DNA from: Acidobacteriota bacterium
GTDB taxonomy: Bacteria; Acidobacteriota; Terriglobia; UBA7540
NCBI GenBank assembly: GCA_003165315.1
Contig: PLSX01000272.1
Location: 1 to 36,089, forward strand
DNA length: 36,089 nt
Direction of reading: 5' to 3'
Shown here: positions 6,583-14,480 of the stretch, one piece after another
Layout of the letters: each line of letters opens with the position of its first letter
Numbering within the stretch: the first letter of the stretch is position 1
Notes under the pieces: generated by a model
The model's input: only the letters and a program-made list of their open reading frames with translations
What the model was told of the DNA's origin: nothing
Databases searched by the model: none
Made by a program: the position numbers and the translations under genes

Positions 6583-9210
6583 TCAGAATCCCACGCGAAT
6601 GGTCTTCACTTCAAACGGTTTTACGGGTATGGTGACCTTGGTTCCGCTGATTGCGAATGCGGTGGAGGACACGAATTTATCCCATTCCAGCATGTCGGTT
6701 TCACGCGCGGTGCGGGGGGCGCGCGCAAAGTTGAGGACGGCGGTGGAAGGCTTGTCCGCGGCCTCATACAAGCGGACGATGTACTCGTTGCTGTCCTCAG
6801 CCTTTTTCACCGATTCCACCACTACGTTCGACGGCGTCACGTTGAGCACGCTGTAGCTCGCGGCAAGCTGTCCGGCGTGTGGAGGCTCCGCCTTGGCCAG
6901 CAACGGCTCATTGAATTCCGCGCCCCGGCGCGTGGCGTCAAAGTCCTGCCACGTGCCCTGGTGGGGGACCAGCGCGTAGGCGATGTGATGGGTGCCCACA
7001 AACGGCTCATCCGACTGGTCTGACCAGGTGTCAGGCATGTTGGGGTAACCACGCCGTGGCCCGCGAATCAGGCTCATGCGCAGCGTATTGTCCTGGTAGG
7101 AGAATCCATACTTGGAGTCGTTCAGCAGGGTGACGCCGTAATCGCCGGCCTGATTGCTGACGTCGGACCATCGCTGCCCGGCCACCTCAAACTTGGTGCG
7201 ATCGGCAATCTCCCACGCGCGCGGCGGGGCTAGGAGCTTCACGCCAGGATCTGCTTTCAGTGTCCAATCGAAGCGTTGGATGGCGCCGAACGGGATTTCG
7301 TACGTGGCATAAGCGCTGGAGAGATTGAACGGGAACGCGACCTTGGCGAAGCGGTACTTTTCATGCCAGTCAACGCTGAGTTCAAAATCCACCTGGTCGG
7401 CGTGGCTGTAGAGAACGATGTCCTCGGCAAAGGACGAATCGCCAAACAGCTTTTTGACCCGCACCACGGCGCGAATGGGCCCGGTTTCAACCACGTTAAT
7501 GTTTTCGGCTTTATCCAGCTTATTATCAGTTCCCAGGTTGATATTCCACGCGGGTTCGCCGGCGGGAGCGTTGGCGGGTTTGTCCTCCCAGACCTCCAGC
7601 GCTGCGCCCTGATTGTCTTCCCGCATGAAGTTCCGCTCGCCATCTTTCCTCTTGAGCGACTTCAGGTTGCCGGAGACGGGGTCGACCACCACTTCCATCT
7701 TGTCGTTGGCAAGTGTAAGTCCGGAGACCGTGAGGTCTGTTGTAAACTTCGGCTCGTCGGCGCTGGCCGTGACGCGATATTCCTTGTAGCCCATGCCCGG
7801 CACTTTTTCCGCGAAGAACAGTGCCCTGGCCGCGCCCTTGTCCGCCTCAATCTGGTAGGGAACGGAATGGCCGGCAGCGTCAGAAATGGTAAAGTGCTTG
7901 AGCCCGTCAAAGTAGGCGGAATCGAGCGTCACCAGTCCGCCGCGCTCCCAGGGCAGGGGATTGAAGATCAGCACGGCTTGCCCCTGACCCTCCGTATTCA
8001 CCTGTTTGCTGATCGTGCTGAGGGCGGAGTCGACGATCTTGCCGCCGTCGGCTTTGATATCGGCGTAATCGGTGGCGGCATCACGATAGACCTCCTGCAT
8101 GGCGGAGCCGTCAATGTTGTCGTGAACCTGGCCGAACAGCACCTTCTCCCACAGGTCTTGAATGCGGCTCTGGGGGTAGGTGCCGCCGAATTGCGAGGCG
8201 ATCAGGGAGAACTTTTCCGCGTTCATCAGCAGAACTTCACTGCGGCGATTGTCGCGCTTCACCTGCGAATCGGTGGTGAAAGTTCCGCGATGGGTTTTGA
8301 CGTAGAGTTCATCGTCTACGACGGGCAGGTCTTTCGCCTGCGGCAGGGCCTCGACTGCATGGAAGTAATCGCCTCCTTTGCTGAAGCGGACGGTGGGGTA
8401 ATCGGGGTCATGCATCATCGTGACGGCGCGGTCCATCATATCCGCCATCGGGCCCCCACCATGATCACCCTGGCCATAGAGTGACAGCAGCTTATCAACA
8501 TGGGCCTGTGAATTCACCGTGTTCAGCGCCTCCAGCAGTTGCGAGGGCTCAGCCTTGCCGTTGTACGGGCCCACGGTGAGGAAGGAGAGCACGCGCGAGC
8601 CGTCCGGCCCCTGCCACCAGAAGAGGTGATAAGGGAAGGGGACCGGCGGATCGTTGCGGTCGATCTGCCATTGCAGCTTGAAGGTTACGAAGTAGTTCAT
8701 CCCGCATTTCTGGTAGATCTGCGGCAGGTTCCAATTGAAGCCGAAGGAATCCGGCAGCCAGGCGGTTTTGACATCGACGCCGAACTTGTCTTTGAAGTAG
8801 CGTTTGGCATAGAGATGCTGCCGCACCAGGGACTCGCCGCTGGGAATGTTGGTGTTGTGTTCTGTCCACGAACCGCCCACCACCTCCCATTCGCCGGAGG
8901 CAACCTTGGTTTTGATCTGCGCGAAGAGGCCAGGGTAATAGCGCTCCACCCACTTGTAGGACTGGGCCGCGCTCATTGCATAGACCATGCCAGGATGATC
9001 CTGGATCATCTGCAGGACGCTCTGAATGGTGCGCGGAAGGACTTCATGAATGGTCTCACTCTTGGGCCACAGCCAGGAAAGATCGGTGTGGGCGTAACCC
9101 ACCAGATCGATCTCACCTTTGGGCTTGGTCTGCCCCGTCATACTGCCGGTCATTACGGCCAGGAATGCCGCGCTTACCATGATGTAACTTAAATGACGTA
9201 ACCTGAACAC
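6583..9210 (-). CDS. Exported glycoside hydrolase family 38 alpha-mannosidase
   Basis: An 875-residue protein with the GH38 order: catalytic barrel, middle three-helix domain, then C-terminal beta domains. The N-terminal zinc site is visible as AHTDLSWLWP (H41, D43) and the probable nucleophile is D154 in WLPDSFGFNW; GQGDHGGGP is the usual later motif. These enzymes are zinc-dependent retaining alpha-mannosidases. A hydrophobic N-terminal segment at residues 9-22 ending near G-Q looks like a signal peptide, so the enzyme probably acts in the periplasm or outside. The GTG at 9210 is chosen because GGAGG lies five bases upstream; an ATG at 9180 would shorten the leader. Its nearest minus-strand neighbour is a UxuA-like sugar-acid enzyme. 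Confidence 0.93.
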   Translation of the reverse strand: MFRLRHLSYIMVSAAFLAVMTGSMTGQTKPKGEIDLVGYAHTDLSWLWPKSETIHEVLPRTIQSVLQMIQDHPGMVYAMSAAQSYKWVERYYPGLFAQIKTKVASGEWEVVGGSWTEHNTNIPSGESLVRQHLYAKRYFKDKFGVDVKTAWLPDSFGFNWNLPQIYQKCGMNYFVTFKLQWQIDRNDPPVPFPYHLFWWQGPDGSRVLSFLTVGPYNGKAEPSQLLEALNTVNSQAHVDKLLSLYGQGDHGGGPMADMMDRAVTMMHDPDYPTVRFSKGGDYFHAVEALPQAKDLPVVDDELYVKTHRGTFTTDSQVKRDNRRSEVLLMNAEKFSLIASQFGGTYPQSRIQDLWEKVLFGQVHDNIDGSAMQEVYRDAATDYADIKADGGKIVDSALSTISKQVNTEGQGQAVLIFNPLPWERGGLVTLDSAYFDGLKHFTISDAAGHSVPYQIEADKGAARALFFAEKVPGMGYKEYRVTASADEPKFTTDLTVSGLTLANDKMEVVVDPVSGNLKSLKRKDGERNFMREDNQGAALEVWEDKPANAPAGEPAWNINLGTDNKLDKAENINVVETGPIRAVVRVKKLFGDSSFAEDIVLYSHADQVDFELSVDWHEKYRFAKVAFPFNLSSAYATYEIPFGAIQRFDWTLKADPGVKLLAPPRAWEIADRTKFEVAGQRWSDVSNQAGDYGVTLLNDSKYGFSYQDNTLRMSLIRGPRRGYPNMPDTWSDQSDEPFVGTHHIAYALVPHQGTWQDFDATRRGAEFNEPLLAKAEPPHAGQLAASYSVLNVTPSNVVVESVKKAEDSNEYIVRLYEAADKPSTAVLNFARAPRTARETDMLEWDKFVSSTAFAISGTKVTIPVKPFEVKTIRVGF

Positions 9211-9545
9211 TTACACCTCCAAAGGACTTGTGCCCCAGCTCTCCGCTTGCGGCTCTGCGGCGTGCACTGAATGGGTGGAACGGAACGACTCTACAACCGC
9301 CGCACGATAATGTACGACTGAATGCGGATAGTTGCAATCGCGGGCTGAAGAAGATCGCTGTGTCATGGCCATCCCGATCAAGGTCATCGGGACAGGTCCG
9401 GGCCATGCCGGAGCAAGGGCAGAATGCCCGTGGCAAATTGGTGTGCTACCATATTTGTTCGCGGCTGCCTTGATGAGAATGCAATCCATTCTTTCGCGGC
9501 TATAGAATTCTGAATTTATCTATCCACTTTAGCGGAGGTTCGAAA
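9211..9545. other. Divergent intergenic region between GH38 gene and gmhA
   Basis: About 335 bases separate two divergently transcribed genes, so it should carry both promoters. It contains one copy of a nested inverted repeat (9359-9435) that has a relative at 11269-11320. A TATAGA element at 9501-9506 precedes gmhA by about 40 bases, without a clear -35 partner. Confidence 0.5.
9359..9435 (-). repeat. Nested inverted repeat, family B copy 2
   Basis: Read on the minus strand, this element starts TGCCACGGGCAT and ends GATGGCCATGACAC, like the element at 11269-11320 on the other strand. Relative to that copy it carries about 24 extra bases with their own inverted repeat (TCCCGAT / ATCGGGA). 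The shared flanks are near-identical, which points to a dispersed mobile or structured element. Confidence 0.6.
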
Positions 9546-10136
9546 ATGAGTTCCAGTCGAGAAACCTTGATTACTACTTCCATTGAGGACAGTATCAAGG
9601 TCAAGCAGACGTTGCTTGCGGACAAAGCGCTTCTCAAGCAGATCAACGACGTAATCGGGGAGTTCGTCACGGCTTTAAGCAACGGGCACAAGTTGATGCT
9701 GTTCGGCAACGGAGGGAGCGCCGCCGATGCGCAGCACATCGCAGCGGAATTTGTGGGAAGATTCCAGATGGAGCGCACGCCGCTGCCGGCACTGGCGCTG
9801 ACCGTGAACACTTCCGCGCTTACCGGAATCGGCAACGATTACGACTACGTAAACGTCTTCTCGCGGCAGATTGAAGCGCTGGGTCAGGCGGGCGACGTGG
9901 CCGTGGGCATCACCACCAGCGGAAAATCTCCCAATGTGATTAAAGGATTGGCCGCGGCCAAAGCCAAGGGAATTGTCACTGTGGCATTGACGGGCAAGTT
10001 CGGAGACATGCTGAAAGATGTTGCGAAGTACACCCTCTGCGTCCCCTCCAGCGAAACGCCGCGCATTCAGGAATCGCACATCATGATTGGCCACATTGTT
10101 TCGCAGGTTACTGAGTTGGAGATGTTCGCGAAGTAG
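9546..10136 (+). CDS. gmhA: Sedoheptulose 7-phosphate isomerase GmhA
   Basis: A 196-residue SIS-domain isomerase. It converts D-sedoheptulose 7-phosphate to D-glycero-D-manno-heptose 7-phosphate, the first step of ADP- or GDP-heptose synthesis for cell-surface polysaccharide. The phosphate-binding segment FGNGGSAADAQHIAAEFVGRF, the strand GITTSGKSPNV and the C-terminal ESHIMIGHI with its conserved Glu and His match GmhA closely, and the length is typical. The start ATG has GGAGG eight bases upstream. It is divergent from the mannosidase and convergent with a minus-strand cluster that includes a heptose-kinase-like gene, which supports the assignment. Confidence 0.95.
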   Translation: MSSSRETLITTSIEDSIKVKQTLLADKALLKQINDVIGEFVTALSNGHKLMLFGNGGSAADAQHIAAEFVGRFQMERTPLPALALTVNTSALTGIGNDYDYVNVFSRQIEALGQAGDVAVGITTSGKSPNVIKGLAAAKAKGIVTVALTGKFGDMLKDVAKYTLCVPSSETPRIQESHIMIGHIVSQVTELEMFAK

Positions 10137-10137
10137 G

Positions 10138-10199
10138 TTCGTAGGGGCAGGCCTCGTGCCTGCCCCGCGCGGGGCGACCACCAGTGTTGCCCCTACGAA
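10138..10199. terminator. Compound palindrome between convergent genes, family A
   Basis: Outer 12-base perfect arms TTCGTAGGGGCA (10138-10149) and TGCCCCTACGAA (10188-10199) enclose an inner 9-bp-arm hairpin (10144-10166) and a CCCCGCGCGGGG palindrome (10163-10174). It fills nearly the whole gap between gmhA and the convergent epimerase-like gene. It may act as a two-way terminator, and it shares its outer word with 6523-6552. Confidence 0.55.
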
Positions 10200-10212
10200 A
10201 GTCCAGCGTATT

Positions 10213-11217
10213 TCAGAAGCCCGTGGGCGTAAACCAGAATGATCCTTGGAAAACTTTCCCCGGCTCGAGAACCCTCAGGTCTGAAATTTTCCCCTCCTGC
10301 TTCAGATTGAAAGCGTTCGTGGGGCCGGTCTGAGGCTCCACGCAGACGTACTGCCACTGAAGCGGGGCAAAGCAGACGGCGGAAGTAAATTCCTTGTCAA
10401 AGTCAATCTCCACCTTGCGTTTGGCGCCCGCAACGACGAAGCGCGCGAGACCGTCCTTGTCGCGCACGAGCTCAGTGAAAGCCGCGTCAATGTATGAGCC
10501 TTCCAGTTTCAAATCCCCTGTGCAGCCGGGCAAATAGGTTTCAGCGGGCTCCAGTTCGCCCGTGGGAATCAGTGTGGGCGGCACAATCCAATGTTTCTTG
10601 GCGGCCACATGCAGCGTCCACTGCTCGCGCGGACCGTCGAGCACAAAGTAGGGGTGATAGCCAAAGTGCACGGGCATGTTCGAATTGCCCAAGTTGGTGA
10701 TCTTCGTTGCGCATTCCAGCTTTCCGCCCTTCAAGCGATACATAACCTCGTGAACATGGGCGAAAGGGAACTGCGCCATCAGGTCAGGATATTTGTAGAA
10801 TTCCATCCGCGACGTCACCGCTGCACCCGCGGCTTCTGAGGCGCTGGTCTTCACCACTTCCCATCGATTGTCGTAAGCAAGCAGGCCATGGATGGGATAG
10901 TTGGTGGGCGCGGTACGCAGGAAGTTCCCCAACTCGCCATTCAGTAGGTACTTCCTGCCTTCGAAATAGTAGTAGTCCTGATCGATGCGGTTGGCAAAGG
11001 GCGCCATCAGGGGATTTCCGTAACCGAGGCCGCGCTCCTTGATGTATTGCTCAAAGGTAGGGCGGGGGTAGAACACCTCTTTGCCGTTGGACTTGAGGCT
11101 GTATCCCCAGTTGCCAATGTCGGGAGCAAGGCTGAACGCCATTTTCCGCTTGGCGTCCTTCAGGTGATAAGTGACGTGTCCTTGTTCTTTCTTTTTCGCG
11201 ACGGAAAAGTTACCCAT
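10213..11217 (-). CDS. Aldose 1-epimerase-like (galactose mutarotase fold) protein
   Basis: About 334 residues of the galactose-mutarotase-like beta-sandwich superfamily. Family-like segments are NPLMAPFANRI, containing the substrate-binding N and R, YPIHGLLAYDNRWEV, with the catalytic-type His, and FGYHPYFVL with a second His. Mutarotases interconvert alpha and beta anomers of aldoses. An open frame begins upstream at 11322, but that part lies inside a repeat; ATG at 11217 has GGGGGA seven bases ahead and is preferred over ATG at 11232. It is the last gene of a minus-strand run with a heptose kinase, so an anomer or C1-conformer role in heptose-phosphate metabolism is a reasonable inference, not shown by the sequence. 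Confidence 0.8.
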   Translation of the reverse strand: MGNFSVAKKKEQGHVTYHLKDAKRKMAFSLAPDIGNWGYSLKSNGKEVFYPRPTFEQYIKERGLGYGNPLMAPFANRIDQDYYYFEGRKYLLNGELGNFLRTAPTNYPIHGLLAYDNRWEVVKTSASEAAGAAVTSRMEFYKYPDLMAQFPFAHVHEVMYRLKGGKLECATKITNLGNSNMPVHFGYHPYFVLDGPREQWTLHVAAKKHWIVPPTLIPTGELEPAETYLPGCTGDLKLEGSYIDAAFTELVRDKDGLARFVVAGAKRKVEIDFDKEFTSAVCFAPLQWQYVCVEPQTGPTNAFNLKQEGKISDLRVLEPGKVFQGSFWFTPTGF

Positions 11218-11253
11218 TTTGAATTCCCCCATATTGATAGCAGCAGATCGAAG

Positions 11254-11281
11254 CGTGCCACCGGCAACGTGCCACGGGCAT
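11254..11281 (+). repeat. Short tandem repeat beside nested palindrome
   Basis: Two 14-base copies starting CGTGCCAC lie head to tail at 11254 and 11268, differing at a single central base and the last base. The second copy is the left arm of the element at 11269-11320. Confidence 0.5.
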
Positions 11282-11320
11282 CTTGCCCGCGCTCGAGCAT
11301 GGCCAAGATGGCCATGGCAC
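11269..11320 (+). repeat. Nested inverted repeat, family B copy 1
   Basis: A 52-base element with outer arms GTGCCA / TGGCAC, two internal hairpins (CGGGCA-tct-TGCCCG and ATGGCC-aagat-GGCCAT) and a central perfect palindrome GCTCGAGC at 11291-11298. It sits between the kinase stop and the epimerase-like start, so it could fold in the mRNA as a three-way structure. A related inverted copy is at 9359-9435. Confidence 0.6.
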
Positions 11321-11329
11321 AAAACCGGC

Positions 11330-12313
11330 TTAGTCCTTCGCCACCGCAGCCAGAATCTCTTCCGGCGAGGCCGTGCCCGTTCCCTTTTTCATGACCGTAA
11401 TTGACGCCACGATATTGCCGAAGCTGGCAGCTTCAACCGGGTCTTGGGTCACGGCCATGGTGAGCGCCGTTCCTGCGGCAAAGCTATCGCCTGCGCCGCA
11501 GATGTCGATGGGATTCTCCACCGGCCGCGGCTTTGACCACGTCTCCTTGCCCTCTTCGTAGACCAGCGCGCCTTTTGGGCCGTGGGTCAGGAAGAGCACT
11601 GGTGCCCGTAAATCCTCGCGCAGCCGCTTGAAATCCGGGTCGCCGAAGAGGTTCTTGCAAGCTGCCGTTGCCTCACTATGGTTCGGTTTCACCATGACGT
11701 TGCGATACAGGTGCAGGCGGCGGCGGGAATCGACCAGAACGATCTTTCCGGGATACTTGGCCGCGGCGGCAATCAAGGCCTCGCGCACGGCGGGAGTCAC
11801 CACGCCACCCGCCAAGGTTTCCGCCTGGTCCGCCACCAGCACGGCGTCAAAGCCCTCAATCGCCGCATTCAGGTTGGCGATGAGCTTCTGTTCAGCTTCC
11901 GCGGGCATGGGCTTGGTGTTGATAAAGTCGGCGCGCGGCTGGTCCTCAACCCCGTTGGTGCTATTCAGCAGTTTGGTGTAGGTGAAGGTCTGCCAATTGC
12001 GCAGGCCCACCATCAGGCTGGCATCGATGCCGCGTTCGGTCAGGGCACGGTCCAGTTCGAATCCAAACCCGTCGTCGCCGCGAACGCCCAGCACCGCGAC
12101 CTTGGCGGGTTTGAGCGAGGCGAGATTGTTGGCCACGGTGCCGCCGCCGCCCGGAGTGACTTCGCTGGCTACAATTCCCAGGCGGGGAATACCAGTCTCG
12201 GCCGAAGGCTCCGACGTCGAGGGATCGTACGTGCACCAGCGATCAAGGCAGATGTCTCCCACCACCAGGGCGCGCAGTTGTGTGATGCCATTCAGAATTT
12301 CAGGAATCGTCAT
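11330..12313 (-). CDS. PfkB-family heptose 7-phosphate kinase (HldE kinase-domain type)
   Basis: This 327-residue protein resembles the N-terminal kinase domain of HldE (RfaE domain I), which phosphorylates D-glycero-D-manno-heptose 7-phosphate at O1. The opening VVGDICLDRW, the PGGGGTVANNLA segment with the characteristic GG(A/G)xNvA-type sugar-binding motif, VLVDSRRRLHLYRN and the PfkB signature GAGDSFAAG (residues 273-281, probable catalytic base D276) are all visible. The nucleotidyltransferase domain of bifunctional HldE is absent. Its ATG overlaps the upstream stop as ATGA, indicating translational coupling with the deoxyhypusine-synthase-like gene. gmhA close by supports a heptose substrate over ribose or fructose phosphate. 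Confidence 0.85.
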   Translation of the reverse strand: MTIPEILNGITQLRALVVGDICLDRWCTYDPSTSEPSAETGIPRLGIVASEVTPGGGGTVANNLASLKPAKVAVLGVRGDDGFGFELDRALTERGIDASLMVGLRNWQTFTYTKLLNSTNGVEDQPRADFINTKPMPAEAEQKLIANLNAAIEGFDAVLVADQAETLAGGVVTPAVREALIAAAAKYPGKIVLVDSRRRLHLYRNVMVKPNHSEATAACKNLFGDPDFKRLREDLRAPVLFLTHGPKGALVYEEGKETWSKPRPVENPIDICGAGDSFAAGTALTMAVTQDPVEAASFGNIVASITVMKKGTGTASPEEILAAVAKD

Positions 12314-13281
12314 GATTGCAGCTCCAATAGTTCGCGCCGCAGCGCTGCCACGGTCGCGCGATGATCTCCACAGAAATAGAAACTCTCTCCCCCATCGGCC
12401 ACAGTGCGGACCAGAATGGTCTTGTGGGGGCGGAAATAGTAGCCGGGATCGGTCTTGGGCAATTCGTGATGAATGTCGCCCTCGATCGGCACAAGGTCAA
12501 AAACGGCAGTGGTGAAATTCTTGATGACTTCGCCACGTTGGTGCGCCACGTTGCGAACCATGGAGAGCGCTTTCAGATAGACTTCCGGCCCCATGATGGC
12601 CGAGCCGAAATTCAGCATGACGCCGCCTTCCATCTTTTCCATGGTCTTGGTGAAGATGAGAAAGTCATGGTAGCTCGATGACCCCAGGGCGCGGCCGTCG
12701 CAGTTCGGGTGCTCGTGGATGATGTCGTATCCAATTCCCACATGCACGGTGGCGGGAACCGAATTGCGGTAGGCCGCGGCGAAGATGCTGAGGTCCTTGA
12801 ACTTGAAAGTGCTTTCCTGTATTCGCCGGCCAACATTTTCACCGAGGCCCAGTTGGAGCTCGGCGGCCTCTTTAATGATCTCATTCAAGTCGCCGGTTTC
12901 ATGCCAGAGGCCGAACTCGCCGCTACGGATGTAACGCGCCACGCTCTCCGTGGAAGCGCCAATGCGCGCCAGCTCATAATCGTGAATCGAACCCGCGCCG
13001 TTCATCGCCACATGCGTGACGAGGCCACGCTCGATCAGGTCGATGACGAAACGGCTGGCCCCCATCTTGATCACGTGCGCGCCCATCATCAGAATGCGCG
13101 CCGTGCCTTTTTTCTTGGCGGCAAGCAATCTTTCCGCAACAGTCTTCAATTGCGGGTGGGAGAATTCGGGCACCGGCCCATCGAGCTTCAGAACGTAATC
13201 GGCGTTCATGTCGTGCTTCCGCTCGCCCAGGGGCTTGAGCAGTAGGCGCGAACGGTCGAAAGATTGATATTTTGATCGCAT
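12310..13281 (-). CDS. Deoxyhypusine-synthase-like protein without the catalytic lysine
   Basis: A 323-residue protein whose central region aligns by eye with eukaryotic and archaeal deoxyhypusine synthase. Residues 62-104 (ILMMGAHVIKMGASR then THVAMNGAGSIHDYELA) match the NAD-binding region of that fold, including the conserved alanine-glycine turn and following acidic residue. The enzyme's active lysine follows a G-G-G-V-V stretch in human DHS; here the equivalent is EGGVMLNFG, with Leu223 in place of Lys. Bacteria also lack the eIF5A substrate, so a true deoxyhypusine role is unlikely. ATG at 13281 has GGGAG five bases upstream. It is translationally coupled to a heptose kinase and follows a HAD phosphatase, so I infer an unknown NAD-dependent step on a heptose or sugar phosphate. 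Confidence 0.72.
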   Translation of the reverse strand: MRSKYQSFDRSRLLLKPLGERKHDMNADYVLKLDGPVPEFSHPQLKTVAERLLAAKKKGTARILMMGAHVIKMGASRFVIDLIERGLVTHVAMNGAGSIHDYELARIGASTESVARYIRSGEFGLWHETGDLNEIIKEAAELQLGLGENVGRRIQESTFKFKDLSIFAAAYRNSVPATVHVGIGYDIIHEHPNCDGRALGSSSYHDFLIFTKTMEKMEGGVMLNFGSAIMGPEVYLKALSMVRNVAHQRGEVIKNFTTAVFDLVPIEGDIHHELPKTDPGYYFRPHKTILVRTVADGGESFYFCGDHRATVAALRRELLELQS

Positions 13282-13298
13282 GTTGACTCCCTAAGCTG

Positions 13299-13319
13299 GC
13301 AGGCGACAGCTAACAGTAA
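13299..13319. repeat. Heptanucleotide degenerate repeat, short block
   Basis: Three heptamers in register (CTGGCAG, GCGACAG and CTAACAG) lie just upstream of the deoxyhypusine-synthase-like gene. They share the 7-nt period seen in much longer blocks elsewhere in the window. Confidence 0.45.
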
Positions 13320-13360
13320 GAATAGGTCTTCATTTACGAGCAGGGGAGACCCGCCAGTTA

Positions 13361-13370
13361 TTGATATCAA
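13361..13370. promoter_or_regulatory. Palindrome TTGATATCAA, possible operator
   Basis: A perfect 10-base palindrome in the 128-base gap between the HAD gene and the deoxyhypusine-synthase-like gene. It is short, so it may be chance. Confidence 0.2.
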
Positions 13371-13387
13371 GATTGACGTCGACTTAA

Positions 13388-13411
13388 CTTTCAGCTTTAA
13401 GCTGCGAGCTC
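13388..13411. repeat. Heptanucleotide degenerate repeat at the HAD gene end
   Basis: About three heptamers (TTTCAGC, TTTAAGC and TGCGAGC, followed by TCA) run into the stop codon of the HAD gene. This is a weaker example of the 7-nt-period blocks found at 29.1-29.4, 31.4 and 33.9 kb. Confidence 0.4.
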
Positions 13412-14225
13412 ATTCCCCAAACAGCTTCGCCAACAATTCCTCACGCGCGAGGAAGTTGGGAACGATAAAGTCTGCGCCCACGCCCACAAGGCGTTTGCGT
13501 TTCCACTCGTCAATTTTCAGGCATTCGGGTTCGTCGGTGGCCAGGCCGACGGCGATTCCGCCCACGTCCTTCACATTCTTGATTTCCACGAAGCCGTCAC
13601 CGAAGCCAAGCAGATCGTCTCCCGTGATTTCAAATCCGGAAATGAGGCGTTGAATCAGAATCTCTTTGGAGAAAGTCCGGTAATCATCCTGAGCGCCATA
13701 GACGCCGCCATCGAAGTACTTTCGAATGTCGAGCAAGCCTGCTTCTTCCACCGTGAAGACCTCATCGGTGCCGCTGGCGCAATAGAGCTTCAGGCCGCGC
13801 TCGCGAAGGGATTCAAGCAAGGCTACGGTTCCGGGCACCAGATACTTTTCCGGAGACACGACGCCCGTGCGCAACTCCTGGCGGCGGTATTCAATCCTCG
13901 CCATCAGTCGGTCTGAATACATCTTCTTATAGGCAAGGGGTTCCAGGGGCTTGCCCCCGCGCAATTCCACCTGGTGGGCCAGCTCCATCATCTGGTAGAT
14001 GGTCTGTTCGCCGGTCAGGCGGGCCACGAATTCATTCACCAGCGTGTAAAGGTCGGATTCCTTTTCACCGGTGCGAAGGTCCACGAGGATCTCCACCAGC
14101 ATGGGAACCATCACGTCCACCCAGCCGGCGCGGATCAGGGAGATGGTGCCATCAAAATCAAAAAGTCCCACCCGGGCGTGGGCAGCAGAAACGTTGGGGT
14201 GCAGGCATTCAACTGAGGTCGTCAA
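13410..14225 (-). CDS. HAD-superfamily phosphatase in the heptose cluster
   Basis: A 271-residue HAD hydrolase. Motif I is LFDFDGTISL with the nucleophile and acid-base aspartates D23 and D25; motif II is CASGTDE; the motif IV region is GFGDGFVEIKNVKDVGG, and a large helical cap lies between motifs I and II. Its fold is closer to the beta-phosphoglucomutase-like subfamily than to classical GmhB. Given gmhA, a heptose kinase and a sugar-epimerase-like protein in the same cluster, dephosphorylation of a heptose phosphate is the simplest inferred role, perhaps replacing GmhB. It is the first gene of the minus-strand run, 128 bases before the deoxyhypusine-synthase-like gene. Confidence 0.82.
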   Translation of the reverse strand: MTTSVECLHPNVSAAHARVGLFDFDGTISLIRAGWVDVMVPMLVEILVDLRTGEKESDLYTLVNEFVARLTGEQTIYQMMELAHQVELRGGKPLEPLAYKKMYSDRLMARIEYRRQELRTGVVSPEKYLVPGTVALLESLRERGLKLYCASGTDEVFTVEEAGLLDIRKYFDGGVYGAQDDYRTFSKEILIQRLISGFEITGDDLLGFGDGFVEIKNVKDVGGIAVGLATDEPECLKIDEWKRKRLVGVGADFIVPNFLAREELLAKLFGE

Positions 14226-14384
14226 ATTGTTAATTCACTCCATGCATAGGATTTGTTCAACCACGCAGGCGTGGGTTAAACATCGTACTCGAATTCCGCG
14301 ATTTATTCCGCTACTTTTACCGGGAGCGTTCTGAGTTTCCAGCCGGACCGTGTGTAAGTCGCTCTTGCCATAGGCAGACAGGTT

Positions 14385-14414
14385 TTGAAAAACGTGCCGG
14401 GATATGAGTAGAAT
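14385..14414 (+). promoter_or_regulatory. Probable sigma-70-type promoter of the HEAT-repeat gene
   Basis: TTGAAA and TAGAAT are separated by 18 bases, and the -10 element ends 66 bases before the gene's start codon. The site is in the divergent gap behind the minus-strand HAD gene. Confidence 0.45.
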
Positions 14415-14480
14415 AGCAGTACTGATCGGGGCCATTAATTTTCCCATTAAGACCATTTAGGATTGAAGGAGTCCGTCACT

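Noticed and set aside
7276..8484. 402-residue plus-strand frame within the alpha-mannosidase gene
   Set aside because: It is antisense to conserved GH38 coding sequence and shows no domain or ribosome site.
12310..13281. Genuine deoxyhypusine synthase
   Set aside because: The active lysine position is leucine and the eIF5A substrate is not expected in bacteria.
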